Origin: Saturnia japonica | Lineage: Eukaryota > Arthropoda > Insecta > Lepidoptera > Saturniidae | Length of the DNA: 64,000 bases | Reading direction: 5' to 3' | Assembly: GCA_033032175.1 (NCBI GenBank) | Contig: CM065304.1 | Location: 29,642,653-29,706,652 of the forward strand | Part shown: positions 23,023 to 34,900 of the stretch, one piece after another | Layout: every line of letters begins with the position of its first letter | Numbering within the stretch: the stretch's first letter is position 1 | Translations under genes and position numbers: made by a program | The notes under the pieces: generated by a model | What the model was told of the DNA's origin: nothing | Seen by the model: the letters and a program-made list of their open reading frames with translations, nothing else | Database searches by the model: none

Positions 23023-23500
23023 AAGTATTGAATTGTGAGTTTTTTTTTTAAATAAGCAGTTTACATTTATTTATTTTAAGTAAAAAAGCAGATGTTTGAT
23101 AACGAATGATGAATTAACGATTATACTGTTGGAGTGGTAATTAAATAGTAAAACATATTTTAACTGCTTTGGCAACATTATTGACACGATCGCACGTGTC
23201 GTTATCTTGTTGTCAAGGATACAAAAGTAAATGTATGTCCCGCACTTGTTGTTCTGAAGGGTCCATCTGATCTGCCTTTTTCTTAAATCTGTTTCGAGCG
23301 AATCGACGCGACGTAACAAATACAAATTGCGTTTGAAATTATAATGATCATCATATTCATGTCGGAAGATTATATTTACATGTTGACAAGCGGAAAAAAG
23401 TGTTGTTAATGGTTTCAAACTTAAATTTTTATTATTTGATGTATGAATAATCTGTCTTTTTTACTTTAAAGCAAGTTGAATATTATAACATTTATACAAT
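23023..23500. other. AT-rich intergenic stretch
   Basis: Contains a minus-strand 115-codon frame (23071-23418) with no recognised motif and AT-driven composition; not called as a gene. Confidence 0.35.
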
Positions 23501-23501
23501 A

Positions 23502-24146
23502 CTAGCAGACCCGCGTAACTTTGTCTGCGTCACATAATACAATATAATTATTATATGTTGCCGCCCACCTCCTACATCATTCCGCGTAATAAAAAGCGCG
23601 CGCGGTACATACTTGATCACTTGATCATAATTTAGCTACAGTTTTTTTAAACTTTGATATCTCCTAAGATATTAATTTAAATTAATTGATTTAAACGGCA
23701 ATTTTATTTTAAAATAAATATTTGTGATGAATTACGTGTTTACTTCGATAAAGATTAATACCATGTTTATAAAAACATCTTCGCAAATTATGAATTATTT
23801 TAGAACAAATTTTATTTCTATAAAAAACTTATATTGAGTAAACCTTAAAAGATAGACATATGCTATTGTAACCCTTTTTTAAAAGAAACAATTCCGTCAC
23901 ACATTATTGTTACGTAACTTTAACTATGTACGCAGCGCACGCAATGTACGCTCTCTTATGGAATACATTTTCGCCGTTTTTGCTACATTTTTCATTTTAT
24001 GCTCCGCTCCTGTAGGTCGTAGCGTGATGTTATATAGCCTATAGCCTTCCTCGATAAAATGGGCTATCCAACACTAAAATATTTTTTCCATTCGAACCAG
24101 TAGTTCCTTAGATTAGCGCGTTCAACCAAACAAACAAACTGAGGTA
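23502..24146 (+). repeat. Dispersed foldback-type repeat (GACCCGCGTAACTTTGTCTG family), copy 1
   Basis: Shares AAACAATTCCGTCACACAT, the ACGCAGCGCACGCAATG block, TCGTAGCGTGATGTTAT and TTAGATTAGCGCGTTCAACC with 25625-25960 (opposite orientation), 31862-32330 and 49873-50346. It is non-coding and probably a non-autonomous DNA element. Confidence 0.65.
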
Positions 24147-25624
24147 CACTGGGAATTAAATAATAATAGTCTTTTTAATTAAATATTTATGACATTTTAA
24201 ATGATTAAATATGGATAAAAGAAGACAAAATATTCTTACACTCCTACATTGGTGAATAGGTAGCCATTTCAACCTGGCTCGGTATTCAGATGCATGATCA
24301 AACTCCCAGAGACGGAAGGTGAAACGGATAAAGTTACGGGCGTGGCAAGACTAGTTTCGTTCTGATAATACAATATCCATCTGAACTGAAGAACATATTC
24401 TTCAGTTTTTTAAACACTTTCTAATCAACGATATAGTTGAAATGTATTCTACTTTACATGATTTAAACGTTATTTATTTTGTTTCATTAGGTAATCATAT
24501 TTTGCGCAAATAAAAACACCGACATGTTACTAGGTGTATAACTTTATTTTTAATATAATTGTTTTTGTAATAGAACACAGACAAGTAAGTTAAGTTTATC
24601 TATTTGTTGTAGTAAAGTATGCATATTAGTGACAATAATTAGCTTGCTTGTAAAATGAAGTTATTGCCGATGTTTGAAACTGACATGAGTTGCGGTGCGA
24701 TGCTTTAATGATGTCTCATGGCATACTTGGCGGGGGCAGTACCGTGTTAACATCGACCGCATAGTATGGAACGGCGCGCGTGGTTTGCCGCCTCGAACTG
24801 CTTGGATTCAAATACTACAACTCTGAGGTTTTTCTGATGGAAAACATCATAATGTAATCATTATGATAATAGAGCACATTACCTTCAATTATACGAATAT
24901 GTCCACTGTCTATCATTTTATTTATGATTTTAAATAAGCATATTTATAAACCGATCTAGCTTTCGCTAAGATTTACAGCATTATATAGATCAAAGTTTTG
25001 AAGGTTGGATTTATAATGGCCAATAATATTACTCACAGATTAGTCAATAGTCATAAGGATAAGAAAGAGTAAGGTAGTTATTTATAAGGTATCCGTTGGA
25101 TAATCTATGTAAAGCAATGATGTCTCGGTTGATAGCGTGCACAGAGTCCGCGTCCCTGCAATGAATCTGAGTGGTCGGTGAAGGAAGGCATCGTGATGAA
25201 ACCATAACATGAGTGGTAGGGCTTTTTCTAATGCCTGCCTGGCTAGCTACCACCTTCAAGTTGCGAATATGTCGCCAAACACCAACAGGTGTGTTTAGGC
25301 AGCTACACTTCATAACCATATATATATATTATAGCCTCTCATTTATAATATGATGTATGCTTCTAAGTGTTAATTTTAGTGTATATCCATTAAATAATAA
25401 GAAGGGAAGAAACAAATAAAAATCACTTGTGCAATATCTATCACTCAACGATCCACCATACACCCCGCGCCACAATTAAGCAATCATTGTTTATATCAAA
25501 TATTTAATATCTGGGCGACCGAGCTATGATCGGTGTCTTATAAACAAAAACAGAAAAAATACATATCTACGTAAACTTGGAATGTAAAACATTTACATGT
25601 AAAACCAATTACATTCATATACTA
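24147..25624. other. Intergenic stretch, no gene supported
   Basis: No recognisable coding or RNA feature. A minus frame at 25044-25319 has no domain. A GC-richer patch at 24725-24800 is unexplained. Confidence 0.35.
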
Positions 25625-25960
25625 ATATTATAAAGCTGAAAAGTTTGTTTGTTTGGTTTAACGCGCTAATCTCAGGAATTACTGGTTCAAAAGAAAAAAA
25701 TATTTTAGTGTTAGTTATCCCATTCATCGAGGAAGGCTATAGGCTAATAACATCACGCTACGACCAATAGGAGCGGAGCCTCAATGAAAATTATTGCAAA
25801 AATGGGGAGATTTATTCCTTTTGAGAGCTTCCACTGCGTGCGCTGCGTGAATGGTTAAAATCACGCAATAATCATGTGTGATGTTATTATTTCTCTTAAA
25901 AAATTCTAAAAAGAAGTCCGCGACAGCATATGGCTATATTTTAAGGTTTACTCAACATAA
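25625..25960 (-). repeat. Dispersed foldback-type repeat, copy 2 (inverted)
   Basis: The reverse complement of the 23502-24146 family: GTTTAACGCGCTAATCTCAG at the start, then CATCACGCTACGACCAATAG and the TGCGTGCGCTGCGTGAATGG block. Confidence 0.65.
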
Positions 25961-26037
25961 CCTTTTTTATGCTAATAAGATTTGTTCTGAAACAATGAAT
26001 TATTTGCGAAGGTGTTGTAGAAGAACTATTGCAAAGG

Positions 26038-26080
26038 GACGGGTGTTATGTCTGGCGGGCAGCTGCCCAACGGCTGTAGT
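26038..26080 (+). repeat. GC-rich 40-base word shared with 22042-22085
   Basis: GGGTGTTATGTCTGGCGGGC then AGCTGCCCAACGG is the exact reverse complement of sequence at 22042-22085. It lies at the edge of different repeats in each place. Confidence 0.7.
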
Positions 26081-26202
26081 CGGGTTCTTGTATATACACT
26101 CAATCGAAGAGTTAATTTCTATAGTGCGATGTAGGATGCGTCGTATGTGGCTCGATAGATGTCGCTGTGTGTCGCTATGTAGATGTCGCTACAGTGTCAC
26201 TT

Positions 26203-26275
26203 AGCTCGACCTGGGAATCGAACCCAGGACTTGTGGCACAGCAGTCACGCTTACAGACCACTAGGCTAATGAGGC
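26203..26275 (-). repeat. SINE head only, tRNA-like
   Basis: Only the tRNA-like head of the SINE is present: on the minus strand it begins GCCTCATTAGCCTAGTGGTC and keeps the T-arm with GGTTCGATTCCC. The SINE body is absent. The size, about 73 bases, is that of a tRNA, but the acceptor arms do not pair, so I call a SINE fragment and not a tRNA gene. Confidence 0.65.
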
Positions 26276-26329
26276 AGTACACCACCAATTACCCCTGTTT
26301 AAATCAATGCCGAAAGGCCATTTCGAATA

Positions 26330-26600
26330 TTTCTAAATTAATATGACTATAAAACCAGTTACTGAATGGCCTATCGATATTTGAAATGGCAATTATGGTA
26401 ATCGAATTACCTACATCATCATAATTTAATCAACAAAACGACGATCCAAAACCAACATGTAATGTTTTTGTTAATTTAATATCTTTTAAAATAGTCTGCC
26501 TATCCTGTCTAAAAACAACTATTTTTGTGAGTATGGCTGTATAATTACAGAACCCTCGGTGTGCGAGTCCGACTCGCACTTGGATGGTTTTCTTTATAGA
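26330..26600 (+). repeat. Dispersed repeat ending GTGCGAGTCCGACTCGCACTT, copy 1
   Basis: About 270 bases resemble 52090-52350 in the same orientation. The 3' end carries a short perfect palindrome around GTGCGAGTC.GACTCGCAC, which could act as a terminator-like hairpin of the element. Confidence 0.65.
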
Positions 26601-26732
26601 CAGACTGGATAATTTCAAAGTTTCATGTTAAAACATGAATAGATTGAAAGCAGTTGATAAAGATCACGATCGCCATCATACACGTAGTAATAAAATAACA
26701 GTGGCTTTCTTTTGGTTATTGGTACTGGTATA

Positions 26733-26753
26733 GTCAGTCAGTCAGTCAGTCAG
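26733..26753 (+). repeat. GTCA microsatellite
   Basis: About five tandem GTCA units. Confidence 0.7.
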
Positions 26754-26869
26754 ACAATTATGTAGTACATTACATTGATATATCTCTTATAGTTTACTCA
26801 GCGTGAGCCATTTAAGCGCCCTAATTGATTATCCACTACAATTTTATTCAAGAGAAACCCTAATCGATT

Positions 26870-27110
26870 TTGTAAAATAAAAGTAACCTAAGTTACTCCT
26901 TATAACATCAGAGCTATCTGCCAGTGGAAGTCCCGTCAAAATCGGTCTAACCGTTTCGGAGATTACCCGGAATAAGTTAGACAAAAATGTAAAAAAATAG
27001 TCTTTTGATGTCGACTTTGTTTAAGTTTTGATATGCTCATATACATTTAGTAGAAATCTTATATTTTGACATTTAAAAGAGACACTACATTTTATATATT
27101 ATTATTATTA
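26870..27110 (+). repeat. Dispersed repeat fragment of the CCCGTGGCTTCGC family
   Basis: Matches the 3' half of the copy at 15611-15910: ACTCCTTATAACATC, CTATCTGCCAGTGGAAGTCC, CAAAATCGGTCTAACCGTTT. Confidence 0.55.
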
Positions 27111-27256
27111 TTAAAGAAGTGCCGACAGTGCGCATATTTTACTTGAGCCATTTTTACATTTCATTGTAAGTCTAATACAGATAGATATGTATAATATAAT
27201 ATTATTTATATAGATAGTAAAATATTATGAATAATTAGTTAGTGATTTATTTTAAA

Positions 27257-27643
27257 CTAGCTGTACCCGTGGCTTCGCTCTCGTGGACTACAGGATGCCC
27301 GCGCGAATTTTGCTCCCCCGCTCCCGGCTATTTTAAAGACAAAAATGCTTATAGTGGTTGTTTGACCAGACTTCTTTGTAGGTCTTTTCAATATCTATAA
27401 TTGTTTAGTACATTAATTTGCTATAGGTCTTATGGTTTACTCAGCGTAAGCCAGTAAGACCAGTTACCCAGAGAAACAGACAGCCAGACAAAAATTTAAA
27501 AAATGGGTGCTTTGTTATTGTTATCGTATATACTGTCATATGCATTTAGTAAAAAGCTGTTATTTTAACATTACAAACAGACACTTCAATTTTATTCATT
27601 GTATAGATTATACGCGGGAAGGACCAAGGGGCACAGCAAGTAG
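27257..27643 (+). repeat. Dispersed repeat, CTAGCTGTACCCGTGGCTTCGC family, copy 3
   Basis: Begins CTAGCTGTACCCGTGGCTTC, includes CCCCCGCTCCCGGCTATTTT and ends near GGGGCACAGCAAGTAGGG. Confidence 0.6.
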
Positions 27644-27729
27644 GGTAATGGATACTTTAGTGACAGTTTAATCGCTGAATAAGTGGGCGTGCAAAAGCTT
27701 GTGCTATAATAGATAAACGTCCAACCGAT

Positions 27730-27935
27730 ACTATGAAAACTTGCACATTGCACTTGTCGTCGCGTCGGTGCGTATAGTGCGTACAGTGTAGGCTAGCCTA
27801 GCGCCAAGTGCGTAGTGCAGTGTGCTGTGGAGCCGACGTGACGCTACATGTTCGACCTTCACGGTTAGTGGGCGGATGACCGCACGGCGCGGACGGCTCG
27901 GTGCGACTTTCACCAGTGTCCGCGATTTCATCAAA
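27730..27935 (+). promoter_or_regulatory. CpG-rich island, candidate Evi5 promoter or 5' UTR exon
   Basis: About 200 bases of unusually GC- and CpG-rich, non-repetitive sequence lie 2.7 kb upstream of the first Evi5 coding exon. No coding frame with a known domain is present. Position, composition and lack of similarity to any other repeat in the window make a first non-coding exon or promoter plausible, but there is no TATA box and the evidence is indirect. Confidence 0.25.
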
Positions 27936-28595
27936 ACAAAACATTATTATTGCTGTTCATAATTACATTAATGTACCTATTTCTATTTCGTGGTATTATT
28001 TGCTCATAGTCCATGATGTTATGTGTTTTAAGTGTATTTCTGACATTGCCGTCTATCCCAGTTCGATCATGTAATTTATTAACAAGTAACTTTAATTGGT
28101 TATTACTTTGTTGTAATATGCATGTGCATTATTATATCATGGCTTTTGTATGAAATATCATTTTCCTTGTATCTTCCATATCTAACGAATCGTGTTTTTA
28201 ATAATATATACAGGTTGAATTTTTCAAGTGGACATGGATGGCTGAATTCTAATCTATGAGGAATAGCAAAAAATAGGAGTCTCGAGTCCGAATTTCATAA
28301 AAAATAAAATGCATCATTGGATTTACGAAATATCATTATCCCTACCCAAGAATTGAACCTGTTGATTTTGGAAAAATAAAACCCTTACTGTATTATTACA
28401 CCATTCCATATGTAGTGGCGCTAATTTTAATATAATACTTTTTAATTTTTCTTACATTACCTAACTACCTACCTATTAACTGATTCATTATTCAAAATGA
28501 TGGCCATTGTTTTGAACACATAGCTGGATTCGACGTCTTTTTACTGCTTACAGTATTACAATATTATTGATTCCATTTAGAATATTCTCCAAAGA

Positions 28596-29000
28596 TCATT
28601 TCAAGTCATCAATTGCATTATACATATCTTTGTAGATTCTTTTATAAATACTTCCAGAAAAAATAATCAAAGGGAGAAGATCCGGTGATCTCGCTGGCCA
28701 TTTTACAGGGCCATATTGTGTTGCATTGAAATATTTTCCAAAATGATGAATCAACATCTCTTTTACTATACGCCTGCTGTGAGCTGGAGCTCCATCCTGT
28801 TGAAAGAATAATTGGTCAGCCTGGAGCAAAGCAAATTGTCTAGCTTATTCGAAAATTTCAACCTATTTAAAAGTAGTCAGCGTTCCGACATAAATTTTGT
28901 CGTTGTCCTTCAAATAACCCCACCAAAGATGATCACTTGATGATGCCATTCGGTTATCCGTGGAGGATTAGTGTATGATCAATAATATTCATTTTTTAGT
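28596..29000 (-). pseudogene. Mariner-type transposase remnant (DD41D-like group)
   Basis: Minus-strand translation gives VWWGYLKDNDKIYVGTLTTF near 28950-28870, then a stop, then FFQQDGAPAHSRRIVKEM with the second catalytic Asp, and KWPARSPDLLPLIIF with the third catalytic Asp position changed to Ile. The number of residues between is about 41-42, near the spacing of the DD41D group. The N-terminal DNA-binding part is not recognisable. Confidence 0.65.
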
Positions 29001-29324
29001 TTATACATACCGTTATTGGAAAAATTCCTTTACGTCAAATAATAAAATATTGGATAAAAAAAGTCTATCGTTGTCGATTTTCTTATTTAATCAGTTGCAA
29101 AAATGAAGACGTCTTAAATTGTCTCCTCGATGTAACTATACCATAATCCGTCCGGACTGTCCGGAGCGGTAGCATTTATAATGAAATATTTTTTTTAAAT
29201 GTAACATCTCGTAGCTCGAGAAATTTGAAAGTTTTCAGCTGCATTATGGGTGGAATTAGTGGCGAATGACTCAAAATACTTTAAAATAGCATTTTCTAAA
29301 TCTTCATTGCAAATACGTGGCTTC

Positions 29325-29450
29325 GATTAATGGTAATAGGCTCGCCCCCTATTACATAAGACCTAAAAAACACACGGCGAACTGTGGTTTTACTTTAGTA
29401 TAACTCTGCCTAACCCTTCGGGGTTACAGGCGTGATTGTATGTTATGTTA
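29325..29450 (+). repeat. SINE 3' half inserted in the mariner relative
   Basis: Contains GATTAATGGTAATAGGCTCG, CCCCTATTACATAAGACCTA and CCCTTCGGGGTTACAGGCGT with an ATGTTATGTT tail, matching the body and tail of the SINE at 36548-36779. The tRNA-like head is missing. Confidence 0.7.
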
Positions 29451-30681
29451 TATTGTTTATGGTTATTTACCTTTTGTTTGGAGACTTTTAACAGTGGGAA
29501 AGTCACGTTGAGGATATTTGTTTCGGTACCACATACCAAAGCGCTAGATCACTACTCTAATTGATAAAATATGCATCCATTAAATGAAATCGTTCATCAT
29601 TGGTTAAATCCATCTTCGAGTCACAGAATTAAAGTTTTACGTTTTATAAATTATTCAACTAAATACGAAACAGTACACAAACTATTAGTACTAGTCACAG
29701 AAACGTCGAGAAAAATCTAAATTATTCGCGCCAATACACTGTACGTTCTAATTTCAATTGTTTAAAAATATATATTTAACTCGAAGATATTATACAAATT
29801 TGACATTAGAACATAATGTGTTTAGATGCCTACGCTGCAGGTGTGTTTATTAAATAAAATAAAATTGAGAACAGTTCGAGTAATGTTAAACGTGAGAATC
29901 CAATTACTTTAAGTTTATTAAAATCGAACATTTTTATTAAGATTGCCGTATGATGTCATTATTTCGTAGAATTTGGTCTATAACAGCGATACTGTCAAAT
30001 GGTATAATATAAAATAGTATAAATACAGTACGTTTTTTATTATTCTAAAACCATCGGTTTCGATTCCTGGTTACGAATATTTATTTTTCATAAATCCAAA
30101 GATGCAGTTTTAGTTTTCATGAAAACCGGGCCCGAGACCCCTCTGAGTATTTTTCGGTATTTCCTCGTAGTAAAGGATTTGGATGTACACGGCCATTTGA
30201 AAAATTTATTCACCTGTATATAGGTACGCATGTATGTATAGTAGATGAGGTATTTGAAGTGCAATCGACAATTTAATCCAGTTTTAATTTGTTACAAGTA
30301 GGTACCTACTCGTAGGTATGTACTCTATGTCCTTTCTGATACTTATGTCGATATGAAATCGAATGTATTATGTTACAATGAAGCTCGACCAAACAACCAC
30401 GAACTCTTGTTACCTCCACTCTCACAGAACTATGACATATCATATTTTTATGGTATTGATATTGTGAAAATATAATGTAATTGAATCACTAATTAGGTAT
30501 TTTAGCATAGTTGTTCAATTGTAAAAGAATTAGGGAAAAAAAATATTCATTGGATGTTGATATCGGAACATACAAGGATTCTCTTGTACCATTACGTCAG
30601 GAGGTTGGTGGAGCAGAAGGGCGCGAAGGCCGCGCGGGGTGCGCGTGGAAGGCTCTATGCGCTGGATCCCGCAGCGGCACT

Positions 30682-30805
30682 ATGAAGATGGATACCGAGG
30701 GCGCGAGGGACGCGGCCCTGGACGTCGGCGAGCAGGTCGCAGCATCCGGAAACAACTCAACTACAGAGACTAGTAATAAGTCGTCGCCTGTTTCATCTTC
30801 AGACG
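30682..30805 (+). CDS. Evi5: Evi5 coding exon 1, N-terminus
   Basis: The start is the ATG at 30682, the first in a GC-rich block that begins near 30595; a second ATG two codons on (30688) is an alternative. It encodes residues 1-41 and the first base of codon 42: MKMDTEGARDAALDVGEQV then a Ser/Thr-rich tail ending SSPVSSSD. The donor is GTTTGT after 30805 (phase 1). The frame stays open upstream without a Met to about 30511, and a CAG at about 30599-30601 could be an acceptor, so an upstream 5' exon is possible. The N-terminus of EVI5 is poorly conserved, so this exon is supported mainly by phase and by position. Confidence 0.8.
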
Positions 30806-31895
30806 GTTTGTTGGTTTAACACTTCCTAACATTTATTATATGCACGTGTTTATATATATATATCCAGCTCGCATCACATCCAAATTCATGTCACTCATCT
30901 CATGTACTATATAATAGCGTAACCACATCTCCAACTTGACCGTCCGCGTCACCGCTTCAAGCAGCTTCCAGTCGCTACAAATAATATTACCAAATATTTA
31001 TAGCTTTAAATGAAAAGAAAACACGTTTATTATACATAGTTGATCTTATGTTTAAATAGATAAAAATCGCTAGACAGTGTAATCGTATTGTTTCAAGGTA
31101 AAAATAGATTAATGCAGTATTTTCAACTTTCGATATGTATTATTTATGTATTTGTAATTAATCTTCTTTATTAACTAAATTAAAATGTATGTATAAGGCA
31201 GGTATATATAATAGATATTTGTTTTAATCAACATATAACTTTTGAAATTTTTTACTTTTAAATACTTATGGTTTATCAATGTTCCAAGCACATTTGCCGA
31301 ACGAGATGATACGCGAGTAGAAAATATTCACGAATCCCAACATTTTCTAATTACTTGATAGACAAACGTACTGCCGACAATGTTTCAGCTCATTTTTACT
31401 ATAGTTAACTACACTTTCATATGTCTGTATGTAATTTCAGTTGATATAGATATCTCTAAATACGAGCTAAATTAAAAAAAAAACCCTCGACACTAGTAAC
31501 CTATTCATTGAGGTCATTCGAATGAGACCAAACGCGATATCTCTGCTGTAAATTGCTGAGTTACGTATCCTACTGATTCCAGATGAAGCTGCAGCATCAT
31601 GTCAAAGTTTTTCTAATATCAGAATGAGACCTGTGGAAGATGCACACATTTGTTTATCAACTACAAATGAGCTGATAATCTTCAAACGGCTCAACAGATT
31701 TTCTTAAATCATAGTTAAGAACACTCTCAATCAAGGCTCCTTTCAAACAAAAGAGATACTATATTAAAATCTACAATGCCACGGACAGGCAGATAGACTT
31801 AAAACTCATAACCGCCCTCTGTTTGCGTCGAGAATTTAAAACGAGATCAAACTTTATTATAAACTGGTTGACCCGCGCATTTTTGTCTGCGTCCC

Positions 31896-31945
<50 letters not shown>

Positions 31946-34900
31946 GTCGTAGGCACCTATAATACAATTCTAAAGGAGCTGAAACTTTCTTTGTTTTATC
32001 TACGAACCATTTGAGTACCCTTCGCCCTCCCCTCCCCACATGAAAATGAGCGCGCGGTACTTGATCTTTATTTTGCTGCAGAGATTTTAAAACTTCGATA
32101 TCTCCTAAGACATTATGACATATTTATTTCGATAAGGATTAATATCATGTTTATAAAAACACCTTCGCAAATAATGCATTATTTTAGAATAAATTTAGAT
32201 AGACTTTTTTAGAACTTATTAAAAGAAACAATTCCGTCACACATGACTGTTACGTAACTCTTACCATTTACACAACGCACGCAATGGAAGCTCTCCGTTC
32301 TTGCAACATTTTACAGTTTTATATCATCATCTAAAGTCAATCGGGCCTGCGACTGTTCCTAGATTCTTGGCTTCTAAAAAAATTTCGCATCTCGAGCTCT
32401 GCTAGAGCTACGAGCTAGATCAGATTTATGCTTGCGAGGCATATTTCAAGTTAAATATGTAAATTAGTATTGATAATAATAATAAACGAAATATCCCTAA
32501 GTTAAACTACTACCTACATACTACTATGTACTAGTATGCACAAAACTTCTGTATTTTACCTAATAACCCAAACGAAAGCAAAAAATAATAAGACATGTGT
32601 AAACAAACCAAAATCGTTGCAGCGCAAAGTTTCAATATTGACATACATGCGACAACGACGCATGTATGTATTATGTATTATTCCCGATGTATTACTTTAC
32701 TCTATGCAACGACATCTGCCCTCACATTACCGAAGTTATTATTTCTTTAAAATTAAAAGAGTTTTCAGTTCAATTTATTTAGCACGCATATTAATTTTAA
32801 TATATTTTACTTTTCAATATCATATGTAAACAATTAAATTATATTTATACTACGTACGACTTATAAACACAATATATACATTTACCATGGACGAATAAAA
32901 AGTATTATATATATTATAGTTATATAAGTATTATTATATTATAGTTTCGTAAAGTTTCCATCTAGTGACAGCTTATTGAACTACTTATTGAATAAATAGC
33001 TGTTTAACAGTCACAAATGTATTCAGAAACACACGATGAAATAAACTTTGTATAAACTACGGTTATCTTAATGGAATCAATAGCTAATTATTTAGTTATT
33101 ACTGCATATACACTTACTGTTGCCGGAACCCGACAAACCAAAAGAAAATCATAGTTGAAAAACGTTAAATCCCTTTTATTTCTTTCTTACCAAAAGCATA
33201 AATATGAATTTTCATATCCCTAATTTGAGACACGATGAGTTCTTCATATAAACTTTCACCCAAATTTTATTTTCACCACATGTGGAATAACACAATGAAA
33301 TAATTCACTTGTAGTAAAACTGTATAATCCAGATAACTTAAAATAGTTATATCGCTTAGGATATATAAACTCCCGCGAGAGCACGTCAGTCACATTTCAG
33401 TCATAAAGTAAAACAGTAATTATGTTGTACTGCGTAATTAAAGAGCTTAAAGACACTTGAGCTAATCTTTAAAAAAATGCTGGACTATATCATTTCATAA
33501 GTATTAGATATACAATACATTTCTTATTAAGTACATATGACAATGTAAATAAATCAACAAACCAGTTGCCATTAACGACGTCACTTCATAATTACTGCAT
33601 ATGCGTGTAATAAATCATTAAACCGATTTTCGTGGAAGCCGAAATTACTGCGCGTGCGTATTGTTAAAGTTTTATTTTTGCTACAAAAAGTCCCTACCTT
33701 ACCCTATGTCCTTTCCCAAGGTCCAGTCTATCTCTATACAAAAATTCATCAAAACTGGTTCAACGGTTTAGGCGTGAGAACAAATCAGACAGAGAGAGTT
33801 ACTTTCGCATTTATAATATATTAGTATGGATGTTCTAGTCCTTACCATTTCAAATTTGAACTCTACGTCCCTATGAGGCAGTATCCTAAAAGTGCGTAAC
33901 CTCTTTAAGCTTAGAAACCTTCAAATGAGATACTAATGTAGTACGGTGATTTTCGAGACATTTTAATTTTAAAGAGTATTTTTGCTTATGTTTTTAAGTG
34001 AGAACAATCTTTTTGGAAAAAAAAAATGTGATTGAGTTTTGAAACATGTGCATTTTGCATGTGATAGCTAGATTCACGAGGAATAGTATAAGCTATTTAA
34101 GATTAGGCTACAACTCTTACATAGCCTTAAGTATTGATTTTTGTTAAGTAAGTCGGAAGTTTAAGTGTTACCGAACTGCTTATTATTATATGTAAAAAAG
34201 GTCCGCGATAGAATATGTCAATTTGTTATACATAAGGTATTCTAATTTTTAAATTATTTATTAATGTAATAATTTTTAGGAAATAATATGTAACATATTA
34301 TTTTTCTTAATTTCAATCCATATTCCTTTTAGGCATACTCTATCTTCCAAATTCTAGTTATTGAATTGTCTACACGACATATATATATATATATATAGAT
34401 GTACAGTATTATAGAGTACTACTACTTAGTAGGTACACGGCTATGAGTAAATGACGTACAGTAGGTACTCATAACTAAATATTTACTATAATAAGTAAGG
34501 TAAACGTAACTATACGATTTAAAATATTTTTTAAATTCATTTATGCATATATGTTATTAGTTTATATTAGTATGTATGTATGTACGTATAAGGTTTTTGT
34601 ATAAATATATAAACCAAACTAACATTTATAATTTCCCTCGGTTTATTATAATGTTTGTTAGTTTTTGAACACGATTAAACGTTATGTTTTCTGTACTTAA
34701 ACTGTTTTAGTTCAAGTTTTACGTAAGTAAGCTTCAGTGATTTTAAACGCCCCACTCTATCCGGTGTAACTCCCTCTACTCCAAATGAAAAGGGTTTAGA
34801 ATTTTTTTACCAAAACTTACCTACATTGTTAAAAATTTCAATGGTCATTTTCCAAAAAAAAATTTCGGAAACAATAGGCAAAACATTTAGCCAAATTTTA

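Larger units (their letters stand above)
28211..30216 (-). mobile_element. 2-kb Tc1/mariner relative with both inverted ends
   Basis: Left end CAGGTTGAATTTTTCAAGTGG and right end, as reverse complement, CAGGTGAATAAATTTTTCAA, are inverted repeats next to TA at 28209-28210 and 30217-30218. The 2006-bp interval carries minus-strand transposase remnants at 28596-29000 and a SINE fragment at 29325-29450. The extra length compared with a 1.3-kb mariner is explained partly by insertions. Confidence 0.7.

Noticed and set aside
23071..23418. 115-codon minus frame
   Set aside because: No motif, low-complexity ends and no regulatory context.
26203..26275. Possible tRNA gene
   Set aside because: T-arm and A/B-box-like text are present, but the acceptor stem does not pair and three other copies show it is the head of a SINE.
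31771..32039. Minus-strand frames rich in Ser-Leu
   Set aside because: They are translations of the AG microsatellite at 31899-31941.
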